Shown here: positions 28,168 to 38,810 of the stretch, one piece after another
How positions within the stretch are numbered: the first letter of the stretch is position 1
Layout: every line of letters begins with the position of its first letter
Source of the DNA: Variovorax paradoxus
GTDB lineage: Bacteria > Pseudomonadota > Gammaproteobacteria > Burkholderiales > Burkholderiaceae_C
Direction: 5' to 3'
DNA length: 64,000 bases
Assembly (NCBI RefSeq): GCF_902712855.1
Contig: NZ_LR743507.1
Coordinates: forward strand, 730,001-794,000
Notes under the pieces: generated by a model
The model's input: only the letters and a program-made list of their open reading frames with translations
The model's database searches: none
Told to the model about the DNA's origin: nothing
Translations under genes and position numbers: made by a program

Positions 28168-28905
28168 ATGAATGCACTCGCACGACACTGGGCCGCCATC
28201 GGCGCGCTGGCCCTGGTGCTGCCTCTTGCCGCACACGCGCAGCAGGCCTTCACGCGCGGCGCCGTCAACCTGCGCGCCGGCCCGTCGGGCGACTACCCGC
28301 TGGTGGCACGGCTCGGGCCGGGCCAGTCGCTGGACGTGGTCGGCTGCACCAGCGGCTACGGCTGGTGCGACGTGGTGCTGCCCGACGGCGGCCGCGGCTG
28401 GGTCTGGGCGCGCAACCTCGACTACGCCTACCAAACGCAGCGCGTGCCGCTGGCCACCTACGGGGCGTTGATCGGTGTGCCGATCGTCGGGTTCGCGATC
28501 GGCAGTTACTGGGCCGACCACTACCGCGACCGGTCCTGGTATGGGGACCGCCGGTGGTGGGGCAACCGGCCACCACCGCCCGTGGCCGGCTGGCGTCCGC
28601 CGCCGCCGGTGCGGCCGGGATGGCAGTCGCACCCGTGGCAGCCCGGGCCCGGGTTCCGGCCGCCGGGGCCAGGGTTCCGGCCTCCACCGGGGCCGGGCGT
28701 TCGTCCGCCCCACGGACCCGGCGTGCGTCCACCGCACGATCCCGGCATCAGGCCGCCGCGGCCGCAGCCCGGATTCCGTCCCGGCCCGGGGCCGGGAATG
28801 CCTCATCCGCATCCAGGCGGCGGGGGTGGTCGTCCTCACGGAGGCGGGGGCATGGCGGTGGCGGCCATGGCGGTGGCCACGGCCGCTGAGCCGCAGGCAG
28901 GCTAG
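28168..28905 (+). CDS. Secreted SH3-domain protein with proline-rich tail
   Basis: The 245 residues start with a signal peptide (cleavage near AAHAQQ). A bacterial SH3 domain follows (VNLRAGPSGDYPLVARLGPGQSLDVVGCTSGYGWCDVVLPDGGRGWVWA, shown in part by NLRAGPSGDYPLV). Next come a short hydrophobic stretch (GALIGVPIVGFAIG) and a long tail rich in Pro, Gly, Arg and His. Such proteins are exported and may bind peptidoglycan or metals. The last 20 residues (MAVAAMAVATAAEPQAG) change character abruptly. The neighbouring frame continues Gly-His repeats to a stop at 28889, so a one-base loss in the G-run near 28850 is likely. AAGGAG precedes the start. Confidence 0.78.
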   Translation: MNALARHWAAIGALALVLPLAAHAQQAFTRGAVNLRAGPSGDYPLVARLGPGQSLDVVGCTSGYGWCDVVLPDGGRGWVWARNLDYAYQTQRVPLATYGALIGVPIVGFAIGSYWADHYRDRSWYGDRRWWGNRPPPPVAGWRPPPPVRPGWQSHPWQPGPGFRPPGPGFRPPPGPGVRPPHGPGVRPPHDPGIRPPRPQPGFRPGPGPGMPHPHPGGGGGRPHGGGGMAVAAMAVATAAEPQAG

Positions 28906-29825
28906 AGCCCGCCGGTCTTCACGCCACTGCTTCCCGCAGCCTGGCGGTCGCGTGCGATCAGCGACACGAAGCGCTGCGCACCGAGTCCCAGCGGGCGCTC
29001 GCGCGACCACACCACGTCGACCCACAGGTCCAGTCCGTTGCTGAGGTTCTCGAACGGGATCTCGATCAGCGCGCCCGCCGCCACATGCGGCTTCGCGAAG
29101 TTGCGCTGCAGCCAGCCCCAGCCCAGCCCCGCGGTGATCAGGCTCAGCGCGGCCAGCGCGTTGTCGGTGCGCCAGACGTGGCGCGCGAAGACGAAGCGCG
29201 GATCGCTGGTGGCCAGGTCGCGCCCGGCCACGACGATCTGGCGGGTGTTGGTCAGGTGGTCCTCGCGCAGCCGGCCGCCGTTGGCGGCCAGCACCGGGTG
29301 GCCGGGCGCGATGACGGCCACCATCAGGTCGCTGCCCACCTCCTGGAAGCCTTCGCGGCCGTCGAGGCTGGGGCGTTCGAACACCAGCGCCAACTGGGCG
29401 CGGCCGCTGTGCAGCAGATCGAGCGCATCGGCCTGCGGCGCCGCCAGCACCTCGACCTGCAGCAGCGGATGCTCGCGCGCCAGTTCGGCCAGCGGGCCGC
29501 TCCAGGGTGCGGCCAGCAGTTCGGGTGCGATGGCGATCGTGAGCCGGTCTTCCAGCCCCTGGGTCAGCGCCAGCGCCTGCACCTGCAACTGCCGCAGCTG
29601 TGCGGCCAGCAGCCGGGCCTGCGGCTCGAGCGAGCGCGCGGCGGGCGTGGGCTGGGGCTCGCGGCCGCTGCGGTCGAACAACGGCAGGTCGAGTTCGGCC
29701 TCGAGGTTGGCGATGGCCATGCTCACGGCCGACGGCACCTTGCGCAGCGCCCTGGCGGCGGCCGAGAAGGACCCATGGTCGATCACGGAGAGGAAGACTT
29801 CGACGTTGTCGCTGGAAAAGGCCAT
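28902..29825 (-). CDS. LysR-family transcriptional regulator, divergent to the PACE efflux gene
   Basis: The 307 residues have an N-terminal winged helix (VEVFLSVIDHGSFSAAARALRKVPSAVSMAIANLEAELDLPLFDR) and a LysR substrate-binding domain. The divergent arrangement with an AceI-type pump mirrors aceR-aceI of Acinetobacter, where the LysR protein activates the pump in response to its substrate. The shared 101-bp intergenic region holds two palindromes. The 3' end overlaps the SH3 gene end by 4 bp as read here. Confidence 0.9.
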   Translation of the reverse strand: MAFSSDNVEVFLSVIDHGSFSAAARALRKVPSAVSMAIANLEAELDLPLFDRSGREPQPTPAARSLEPQARLLAAQLRQLQVQALALTQGLEDRLTIAIAPELLAAPWSGPLAELAREHPLLQVEVLAAPQADALDLLHSGRAQLALVFERPSLDGREGFQEVGSDLMVAVIAPGHPVLAANGGRLREDHLTNTRQIVVAGRDLATSDPRFVFARHVWRTDNALAALSLITAGLGWGWLQRNFAKPHVAAGALIEIPFENLSNGLDLWVDVVWSRERPLGLGAQRFVSLIARDRQAAGSSGVKTGGL

Positions 29826-29926
29826 GGCACCCGATCTATCAGTAAAACTGAAACAAGTTAACTTTTTATATCAGCAACGGACACATAAAGTCCAGCCATC
29901 GAAGTCAACAACCCAAGAGAAGCGTC
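29826..29926. promoter_or_regulatory. Divergent regulatory region with LysR-type palindromes
   Basis: The region is AT-rich compared with its surroundings. TCAGT-AAA-ACTGA (29839-29851) and the perfect palindrome AAGTTAACTT (29855-29864) lie close to the regulator start. TTTTTATAT follows as a possible -10 region for the pump gene. These are candidate binding sites for the adjacent LysR protein. Confidence 0.45.
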
Positions 29927-30364
29927 ATGCAGGGCATTCAGCGTCGGATCGTCTACATCAGCCTTTACGAAGGCATCGCCATCGTTGCCGCGAGCGCCGG
30001 CCTGGCGCTGATGACGGATGCCGGGCTGGGCCATTCGGGCGTGCTGGCGGTGGCCGCATCGGTCATCGCGGTGATCTGGAACCTGGTGTTCAACTGGCTG
30101 TTCGAGCGCTGGGAATCGCGCCAGACCGTGCGCGGACGCAGCGTGCGCCGCCGCATCGCCCACGCCATCGGCTTCGAGGGCGGGCTGATCGCCTTCCTGG
30201 TGCCGATGTTCGCCTGGGGCCTGGGCGTGTCGCTATGGCAGGCGCTGGTGATGGACCTGGGCCTGGTGGTGTTCTTCCTGGTCTACACCTTCGTCTTCAA
30301 CTGGGTGTTCGACCGCGTGTTCGGGTTGCCGGCTTCGGCCGCGGGCGAGGCGCAACCCGCCTAG
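29927..30364 (+). CDS. PACE-family multidrug (biocide) efflux transporter
   Basis: PACE proteins export chlorhexidine, other biocides and short diamines by proton antiport. The 145 residues form four transmembrane helices in two repeated halves, each opening with an Arg-rich motif (RRIVYISLYEGIAI and RRIAHAIGFEGGLI). Glu15, essential for proton coupling in AceI, is conserved at exactly position 15. Both halves end in W-N-L-V-F-N-W or F-N-W-V-F-D. The stop codon TAG is built from the last host base and the first two bases of the palindromic element at 30363, so the element may have trimmed the C-terminus slightly; length is still normal. Confidence 0.9.
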   Translation: MQGIQRRIVYISLYEGIAIVAASAGLALMTDAGLGHSGVLAVAASVIAVIWNLVFNWLFERWESRQTVRGRSVRRRIAHAIGFEGGLIAFLVPMFAWGLGVSLWQALVMDLGLVVFFLVYTFVFNWVFDRVFGLPASAAGEAQPA

Positions 30365-30628
30365 GGCGTGTTCACACTATTCTGGCGTCGCGTTGGCCGG
30401 CACAGGGGCTGGCTGCAAGGCGCCCGTGCGCAGCAAGGCTGATGCCTTGCAAGCGCGGGCAACGCCGCAGACGGCCCCTTTGCCGGCCAACCCGAAGGGA
30501 AGGCCTGTCACGGCGGGCCACTCGGCGTTGCGCTCCTTGCATGGGCATACGCCCATGCGGCGTCGCGCGCCTTGATCGGCCCGCCGTGACAGCCCTTCGC
30601 GACGCCAGAAATAGTGTGAACACGCCCT
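30363..30628. mobile_element. 266-bp MITE-like element of nested palindromes
   Basis: The terminal inverted repeats (30363-30392 and 30598-30628) are identical over 30 bases apart from one extra T on the right; they start AGGGCGTGTTCACACTATT. Inside are two side arms. Arm A is TTGGCCGGCACAGGGGC (30393-30409) pairing with 30474-30490 (one mismatch), with an inner TGCAAGGC/GCCTTGCA stem. Arm B is CGAAGGG/CCCTTCG, then CTGTCACGGCGGGCC (30505-30519) pairing perfectly with 30578-30592, then GCATGGGC-ATAC-GCCCATGC at its tip. No credible gene lies inside. No clear target duplication is visible. It could be a non-autonomous transposable element or a structured intergenic RNA. Confidence 0.75.
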
Positions 30629-30656
30629 GACCTCGAATCGCCCTAAAATACCGGCC

Positions 30657-30750
30657 TTCCCAAGGAGCGTTGCAGCGGTGGGCCTTCCAGGCCCGCCGTC
30701 AGGCTTGGGGCGACAACGACGCTCGCCTGTCCGACTTTTCCGCAGGTGAG
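30657..30750 (+). promoter_or_regulatory. S-adenosylhomocysteine (SAH) riboswitch with expression platform
   Basis: The core AAGGAGCGTTGCA ... CAGGCTTGGGG ... ACGACGCTC matches the SAH riboswitch class, known upstream of metH and ahcY. P1 is CCCAAG (30659-30664) with CTTGGG (30704-30709). P2 is GGTGGGCC (30677-30684) with GGCCCGCC (30690-30697). The pseudoknot is AGCGTTG (30666-30672) with CGACGCT (30717-30723). An anti-Shine-Dalgarno strand CTCGCCTG (30722-30729) can pair with CAGGTGAG (30743-30750), the ribosome site. It overlaps the pseudoknot by two bases, so SAH binding should free the site and turn translation on. A TAAAAT -10-like hexamer is at 30644-30649. Confidence 0.9.
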
Positions 30751-30753
30751 GCC

Positions 30754-33525
<2,772 letters not shown>

Positions 33526-33577
33526 ACCTGCCGGCCGGCGTGGCTGTCCGGCACTGGGAGTTTTTATTCAGAAGCTG

Positions 33578-35410
33578 ATGTTTGCGGCCGCGCACTACGC
33601 GGCACTGGCGGTCTTTGCCTTCGGCTGCTGGGGCTACGGCCGTGCCCTGCTGGGTCGCCTGGCGCCACCCCCGCGCCGTGATGCCGCGCTCGAAGCCGCC
33701 ATGGCGGTGTCGCTGGGTGTCGGCTTCTTCATCTGCGCCTTCCAGGCGCTCGCCATCTTCGGCGCCTTCAAGACTGGCGCCACGGCCGCGCTGGTCGCAG
33801 CGGGCTTCGTGGCCGCAGCGATGCAACTGCCGCAGTGGCTGCGGGAGCGCCGGGCCCTTCGCGCGAACACAGCCCGCGCCCCGTGGAGCTATGTCGAGCG
33901 CGTCGCGATGATCGCGCTGGCCCTGGTCGCGTTGCCTGCGCTGGTCGCGCCGCTGGCGCCGCCCATCGCCTTCGACGAGCTCATGTACCACCTGCCGTAC
34001 GCGCGCCAGGTGGCACAGCAGGGCTCGCTGGGCATCCACGACTGGCTGCGCTACCCCTGGTTTCCGTACAACTACAACCTGCTCTACGCCGCGGCGCTGC
34101 AGCTGGGCGACGACGTGCTGCCGCATTTCCTCAATGCGCTGGCGGGCGCGCTGTCGGTGGTGATGATCTACCGCCTGGGCGTGCTGCATGCCAGTCGGCT
34201 CACGGGTTGCATCGGCGCGGCGATCTGGCTGGGACTCGGTGACTACTCCAATGCGTTGATCGACATGGGCGTGGCGCTGTTCGTGCTCTCGGCCTGCGTG
34301 GCGCTGTGGTGGTGGCGCGAATCGGAGCCGGGCAAGCCGGTCCACGGGGGGCTGCGCTGGCTCGGCGTGGCCGCGTTCTGTCTCGGGCTGGCCGGCGGCT
34401 CCAAGTACCAGGCGCTGATCTTCCTGCCGCTGGTGACGCTGTTCGTCGTGCGCCACGAGCGTGGGCTCAAGGCCTGGGCGCTGGTGTTCGTGTGTTTTCT
34501 CGTTCCGTGCATCTACTGGTATGCGCGCAACGCCATCATGACCGGCGACCCGTTCAACCCGATCGGCGCGCGCGTGTTCGGTTTCACCGAGTGGACGCCG
34601 GCCGACTACGTGCAGCAGGTGGCCGACGTGCGCGTGCACGCCGAGCTGCCCAATGCGCTGATCTGGTCGGTGTTCTTCGCGCCGTTCAGCGTGCTGTGGA
34701 AGCGCTCGGCCGCGGTGCGCGCGGCCGGCTGGTTCTGCCTGTATTCGGTGGTGGTGTGGGTCGTGACCTCGCGTTACCCGCGTTACCTGACGGCCTCGTT
34801 CCCGCTGCTGGCCGCCATAGCGGCGATCGGCTGGCAGGTGCTGTTCGGCTGGGCCGCCGCGGGCGTGCGCCGCATGCTCGGGCGCAGGCCGGCACCGGAC
34901 GGCGCCGCAGCGCCGCTGGCCGGCGGCGCGATGAGCCATGGCAGCGCGCGCTCCGGCGCCCGCGCAGCCGACTGGGTGCTCGTGCTGCTGCTGGCCGTGA
35001 TGGCTGCCGTGTCGGTGCGCCAGACCGCGGTGAAGGTAGCGTTGATCTCGACCACGCCCGAGGCCCGCGACGCCGTGCTGCGCCAGCATGTGCCGGGCTA
35101 TGCCGTCATGGACTACTTGCGCCGCAACGCCACCGGCCGCGTCTACCAGATCGCGCTGAACGAGGCGATCTACTATGGTCCCAACCCGATCTGGGGCGAC
35201 ACGCTCGGCCCCTGGCGCTACACCGATTTCGGCGCGCTCTCCGGCGGCGACCTGGCCCGGAAGCTCGGCGGCCTGGGCTTCACTGCCATCGTGCTGCCGA
35301 ACTCGGTGGTGCCGGTGTTCAGCGCGCGCGTGGACTTCGACAAGTACTTCGCGGTGCAATACGAAAAGGACGGCAGCCGGGTCTACCGTATCCTTCCCGC
35401 CGCACCATGA
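33578..35410 (+). CDS. Membrane glycosyltransferase-like protein (GT-C/ArnT-type fold)
   Basis: The 610-residue polytopic membrane protein has about ten or more hydrophobic segments. The early extracytoplasmic loop motif FDELMYHLPYARQVA resembles the catalytic Asp/Glu loop of GT-C transferases that use polyprenyl-phosphate sugars. A periplasmic C-terminal domain (about residues 480-610) contains LRRNATGRVYQIALNE. It overlaps the next gene by 4 bp and forms an operon with a GT2 enzyme and GtrA, the standard set for adding a lipid-linked sugar on the periplasmic face. Acceptor and sugar cannot be deduced. Confidence 0.78.
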   Translation: MFAAAHYAALAVFAFGCWGYGRALLGRLAPPPRRDAALEAAMAVSLGVGFFICAFQALAIFGAFKTGATAALVAAGFVAAAMQLPQWLRERRALRANTARAPWSYVERVAMIALALVALPALVAPLAPPIAFDELMYHLPYARQVAQQGSLGIHDWLRYPWFPYNYNLLYAAALQLGDDVLPHFLNALAGALSVVMIYRLGVLHASRLTGCIGAAIWLGLGDYSNALIDMGVALFVLSACVALWWWRESEPGKPVHGGLRWLGVAAFCLGLAGGSKYQALIFLPLVTLFVVRHERGLKAWALVFVCFLVPCIYWYARNAIMTGDPFNPIGARVFGFTEWTPADYVQQVADVRVHAELPNALIWSVFFAPFSVLWKRSAAVRAAGWFCLYSVVVWVVTSRYPRYLTASFPLLAAIAAIGWQVLFGWAAAGVRRMLGRRPAPDGAAAPLAGGAMSHGSARSGARAADWVLVLLLAVMAAVSVRQTAVKVALISTTPEARDAVLRQHVPGYAVMDYLRRNATGRVYQIALNEAIYYGPNPIWGDTLGPWRYTDFGALSGGDLARKLGGLGFTAIVLPNSVVPVFSARVDFDKYFAVQYEKDGSRVYRILPAAP

Positions 35411-36420
35411 CCGACACCGATTTCCCCGCATCCCCTGCCGGCACCGGCGCGGCGCCGCTGCGCATCGCCGTGGTGATCCCCTGCTACAACGAGGCGCTCG
35501 CCATCGCGCAGGTGGTGGCGGGCTTTCGCGCCGCGCTGCCCGAGGCGGAAATCCACGTCTTCGACAACAACTCCAGCGACGACACCGCGGCGGTTGCGTG
35601 CGCGGCCGGCGCGATCGTCACGCACGTGGCCCTGCGCGGCAAGGGCAATGTGGTGCGGCGCATGTTCGCCGACGTCGAGGCCGACGTCTACGTGATGGTC
35701 GACGGCGACGCCACCTACGACGCGAGCGCCGCGCCGCGCCTCATTGATCGCCTCGTGAACGACAATCTCGACATGGTGGTCGGCAACCGCGTCGACGACG
35801 GCCAGAACGCGCTCACTTACCGCGCCGGCCACCGCCTTGGCAACCGGATGCTCACGGGCGCCGTGGCGCAGCTCTTCGGCGGCGGCCTGACCGACATGCT
35901 CTCGGGCTACCGCGTGTTCTCGCGCCGCTACGCCAAGTCGTTCCCGGCGCTGTCGCAGGGCTTCGAGACCGAGACCGAACTCACCGTGCATGCGCTCGAG
36001 CTGCGCATGCCCTACGCCGAGGAAAGCACGGCCTACAGCACGCGGCCCGAGGGCTCGGTCAGCAAGCTGTCGACCTACCGCGACGGCTGGCGCATCCTGA
36101 AGACCATCTGCAAGCTCTTCGTGAGCGAGCGGCCGCTGCAGTTCTTCTCGATCATCGGCGGGCTGCTGGTGCTTCTGTCGATCGCGCTGGCCGTTCCGCT
36201 GTTCATGACCTACATGCACACCGGCCTGGTGCCGCGGCTGCCCACGGCAGTGCTCGTCACCGGCGCGATGCTGGCGGCGATGCTGTCGTTCGTGTGCGGC
36301 ATCGTGATGCACACCGTGACCCTGGGGCGGCAGGAAGGCAAGCGGCTGCGCTACCTGGCCATCCCGAGCGTGCGTGAGCGCGCGCGGGCCGCCGCGGCAC
36401 GCATGCACAACCCGGGATGA
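35407..36420 (+). CDS. Glycosyltransferase family 2, polyprenyl-phosphate sugar synthase type
   Basis: The 337-residue enzyme has a GT-A domain (IAVVIPCYNEALAIAQVV, FDNNSSDDT, metal motif VDGDATYD) and two C-terminal hydrophobic segments (FFSIIGGLLVLLSIALAVPLF and AVLVTGAMLAAMLSFVCGIV) that anchor it in the inner membrane. It probably loads a sugar onto undecaprenyl phosphate for the neighbouring GT-C protein. It starts at ATG 35407, overlapping the upstream stop, and ends overlapping gtrA. Confidence 0.88.
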   Translation: MTDTDFPASPAGTGAAPLRIAVVIPCYNEALAIAQVVAGFRAALPEAEIHVFDNNSSDDTAAVACAAGAIVTHVALRGKGNVVRRMFADVEADVYVMVDGDATYDASAAPRLIDRLVNDNLDMVVGNRVDDGQNALTYRAGHRLGNRMLTGAVAQLFGGGLTDMLSGYRVFSRRYAKSFPALSQGFETETELTVHALELRMPYAEESTAYSTRPEGSVSKLSTYRDGWRILKTICKLFVSERPLQFFSIIGGLLVLLSIALAVPLFMTYMHTGLVPRLPTAVLVTGAMLAAMLSFVCGIVMHTVTLGRQEGKRLRYLAIPSVRERARAAAARMHNPG

Positions 36421-36830
36421 GGATCGGCCGCGAGTTCCTGTCGTTCGCCGTCGTCGGCGCGATCGGGTTCGTGGTCGACGTGGTGCTGCTTTACCTGCTG
36501 GCGCCGCTGCTGGGCTGGTACGTGGCGCGCGTCGTGTCGTTCCTGGCCGCGGCAACCACCACCTGGGCCTTCAACCGCCGCTATACCTTCGCGGCGAGCG
36601 CGTCGGCCAATGCGTCCGCCGGCGCGTCGATCTGGCGCGAGTACATGGGTTACCTGGCCACCATGGCTGCCGGCGCGGTGCTGAACTACGGCGCCTACGT
36701 GCTCACGCTGCACTGGGTCGAGGGCCGCTGGGCCGCCGCGCTGGGCGTGGCCGTGGGCAGCGTGGCGGGCATGAGCGTCAACTTTCTTTCGGCGCGCTAC
36801 CTGGTGTTTCGTTCGCACCGCGGCGGCTGA
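36417..36830 (+). CDS. GtrA family membrane protein
   Basis: GtrA proteins are small four-helix membrane proteins thought to flip polyprenyl-linked sugars across the inner membrane. The 137 residues begin EFLSFAVVGAIGFVVDVVLLYLL and include the family motif WAFNRRYTFAA and the final VNFLSARYLVFR. The gene overlaps the GT2 gene by 4 bp, completing a transferase-flippase-synthase operon. Confidence 0.92.
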   Translation: MRIGREFLSFAVVGAIGFVVDVVLLYLLAPLLGWYVARVVSFLAAATTTWAFNRRYTFAASASANASAGASIWREYMGYLATMAAGAVLNYGAYVLTLHWVEGRWAAALGVAVGSVAGMSVNFLSARYLVFRSHRGG

Positions 36831-36881
36831 ACGCCGCAGCGCGCCAGGGCCGGCTCGCGCTGCGCGTGAGTTTCGCTTCGC

Positions 36882-38081
36882 TCAGTGGGCGCCGGACACG
36901 ACCACAGGAATCTCCGTGGCCGGCGGCGTGTTGCGGCTGCGGCCCGAGCGCACGATGCCGTCGATCATCACCATGCCCACGCCCGGAATGTCACCGAGCT
37001 GAACGCTTTCGAGCAGGCCCGGCGCGGGCGAGTGCTGGGCGCGGTCCATGAAGACGAAGTCGGCGTCGCGGCCCACTTCGACCAGGCCGCAGTTCAGCTT
37101 GCGGATCCTCGCGGTGTTGCCGGTCGCGAAGCAGAACACCAGCTCGGCCGGGATGTTCGCGATCGACGACAGCATTGCCACCATGCGCAGGATGCCCAGC
37201 GGCTGAACCCCGGAGCCCGCGGGTCCGTCGGTGCCGAGGATCACGCGGTGCGGGCACTTGAGCTCGAGCGCGGCCTTGGCTGCGGCGATGGCCACCTTCT
37301 CGTTGCCGTTGTGCACGATCTCGATGGCGCGCGAGCTCTTCTCGCACAGTTCGCACACGTGCGCCTCGGGCAGCGAGGTGTGGCCGCCGTTGATGTGGCC
37401 GATGATGTCGGCGTCGGCCTCCAGCACCACGTCCTTGTCGATCAGGCCCGAACCCGGGATCGACGGGCCGCCCGTGTGGATGGTGCTCTGGATGCCGTAC
37501 TTGCGCGCCCAGGCCACCATTTCCTTGGCCTCGTAGCCGGCCTTCACCGAACCCAGGCCCACCTCGCCGAGCAGGCCCACGCCGGCCTCGGCGAGTTCCT
37601 TGAAGTCGCTCTCGACCATGCCCTTCTCGATGACGGGCGCCCCCGCCAGCACCTTCACGCCGCCGGGGCGGAAGTTGTCGAAGGCGCGCTGCGCGGTGAT
37701 GGCCAGGGCCTTCAGGCCCACGATGTCCTTCGGGCGGCCGGGCAGGTGCACCTCGCCGGCGGAGATCATGGTGGTCACGCCGCCGTGCATGGTCGAGTCG
37801 ATCCAGCCGAGCTGGCCCTGGCGCGGCGTCCAGTCGCCGAACACCGGGTGCACGTGGCTGTCGATCAGCCCGGGCGCCACGCAGGTCTTGCGCGCGTCGA
37901 TCACGGTCTGCGCGCCTTCGAGGTCGCAGTCCTTTTCCTTGCCGACCGCGACGATCAGGCCGTCGTTCACCACGATGGTGTCGGCGTCGAGGATGGGCTT
38001 GTCGATGTCGCCCGAGAGAAGAAGGCCGATGTTCCTTATGACGACCTTGCCCGACTTGCCGCCGGCTGCGATTTCTGCCAT
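36882..38081 (-). CDS. ena: Enamidase-like amidohydrolase (6-oxo-1,4,5,6-tetrahydronicotinate hydrolase)
   Basis: Enamidase of Eubacterium barkeri opens 6-oxo-1,4,5,6-tetrahydronicotinate to 2-formylglutarate and ammonia. The 399-residue protein has the binuclear metal set His76, His78 (DSHVHP), Glu173 (LLGEVGLGS), His202 (TIHTGG), His229 (IIGHINGG) and Asp285 (GTDGPAG). A glutamate bridges the metals instead of a carboxylated lysine, as in enamidase. The ribosome site GAGG lies inside the upstream tetR gene, which it overlaps by 46 bp. The adjacent 6-hydroxynicotinate reductase makes the predicted substrate. A different cyclic amide substrate cannot be excluded. Confidence 0.78.
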   Translation of the reverse strand: MAEIAAGGKSGKVVIRNIGLLLSGDIDKPILDADTIVVNDGLIVAVGKEKDCDLEGAQTVIDARKTCVAPGLIDSHVHPVFGDWTPRQGQLGWIDSTMHGGVTTMISAGEVHLPGRPKDIVGLKALAITAQRAFDNFRPGGVKVLAGAPVIEKGMVESDFKELAEAGVGLLGEVGLGSVKAGYEAKEMVAWARKYGIQSTIHTGGPSIPGSGLIDKDVVLEADADIIGHINGGHTSLPEAHVCELCEKSSRAIEIVHNGNEKVAIAAAKAALELKCPHRVILGTDGPAGSGVQPLGILRMVAMLSSIANIPAELVFCFATGNTARIRKLNCGLVEVGRDADFVFMDRAQHSPAPGLLESVQLGDIPGVGMVMIDGIVRSGRSRNTPPATEIPVVVSGAH

Positions 38082-38791
38082 TTCGATGTGTCCTCGTGGG
38101 GTGGTGTGTTGTCTTGTGCCTCGTCCGCGCGCACCGTGCGCAGGAGCGTCTCGATCACGAAGTCTTCCCAGTGCGTGACCGCGTCGGGCGACTCCATCGG
38201 CTCGCCGAGGAAGGCGGTGAGCGTGTGACGGTTGGAGGTGTAGAAGTAACCCGTGGACGCGATCAGCAGGTAGATGTCGCGTGCCACCAGATCCTTGCGG
38301 AACAGACCCTGCACGGCACCGCTCGCCAGGATCTCCGCAATGATCGCCACTGCGCGCGACGAGTATTCGCGTGCGCGCAGCGACTTCGAAATGTGCCGGC
38401 CCTTGTGCAGGTTCTCGGTGTTGAGCAGGGTGACGAACTCGGGGTTCCTGCGGTAGTAGCCCAGCACGAAGCGGATGACTTCGGTGAGCGCCTCCACCGG
38501 CCGCGAGGCGTCGAGCGCGATGGCCGCCTCGGCGTCGTCCATGCGCTGGTAGATGCCTTCGAGCACCGCAATGAAGAGGCCTTCCTTGCTGCCGAAGTAG
38601 TAATAGATCATGCGGTCGTACGACTTCGCGGCCTTGGAGATCTTCTCCACGCTGCCGCCGTCGTAGCCGTACTTGGCGAACACCTTGGTCGCCGATTTCA
38701 GGATGCTGTCGCGCGTGGCCTGCGCGGCCGCCTCGCGCACGCCGATGCGGCGCTGGGGCTTGGGCTTGGCTGCGGTGCGGCTGTCGGCCAT
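38036..38791 (-). CDS. TetR-family transcriptional regulator of the nicotinate island
   Basis: The 251 residues have an N-terminal TetR helix-turn-helix (RDSILKSATKVFAKYGYDGGSVEKISKAAKSYDRMIYYYFGSKEGLF) preceded by a basic tail, and a C-terminal ligand domain. It lies between fpr (19 bp upstream) and the enamidase gene (46-bp overlap) in one minus-strand operon. It probably controls this operon and the divergent hnr operon in response to a nicotinate metabolite. Ligand and sign of regulation are not visible. Confidence 0.87.
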   Translation of the reverse strand: MADSRTAAKPKPQRRIGVREAAAQATRDSILKSATKVFAKYGYDGGSVEKISKAAKSYDRMIYYYFGSKEGLFIAVLEGIYQRMDDAEAAIALDASRPVEALTEVIRFVLGYYRRNPEFVTLLNTENLHKGRHISKSLRAREYSSRAVAIIAEILASGAVQGLFRKDLVARDIYLLIASTGYFYTSNRHTLTAFLGEPMESPDAVTHWEDFVIETLLRTVRADEAQDNTPPHEDTSKWQKSQPAASRARSS

Positions 38792-38810
38792 CGTGCGCGC
38801 GACGTCCTGC

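Noticed and set aside
30363..30628. Remnant of a transposase gene inside the palindromic element
   Set aside because: The frames through it are short, differ by strand only because of the palindromes, and show no DDE or other transposase motif.
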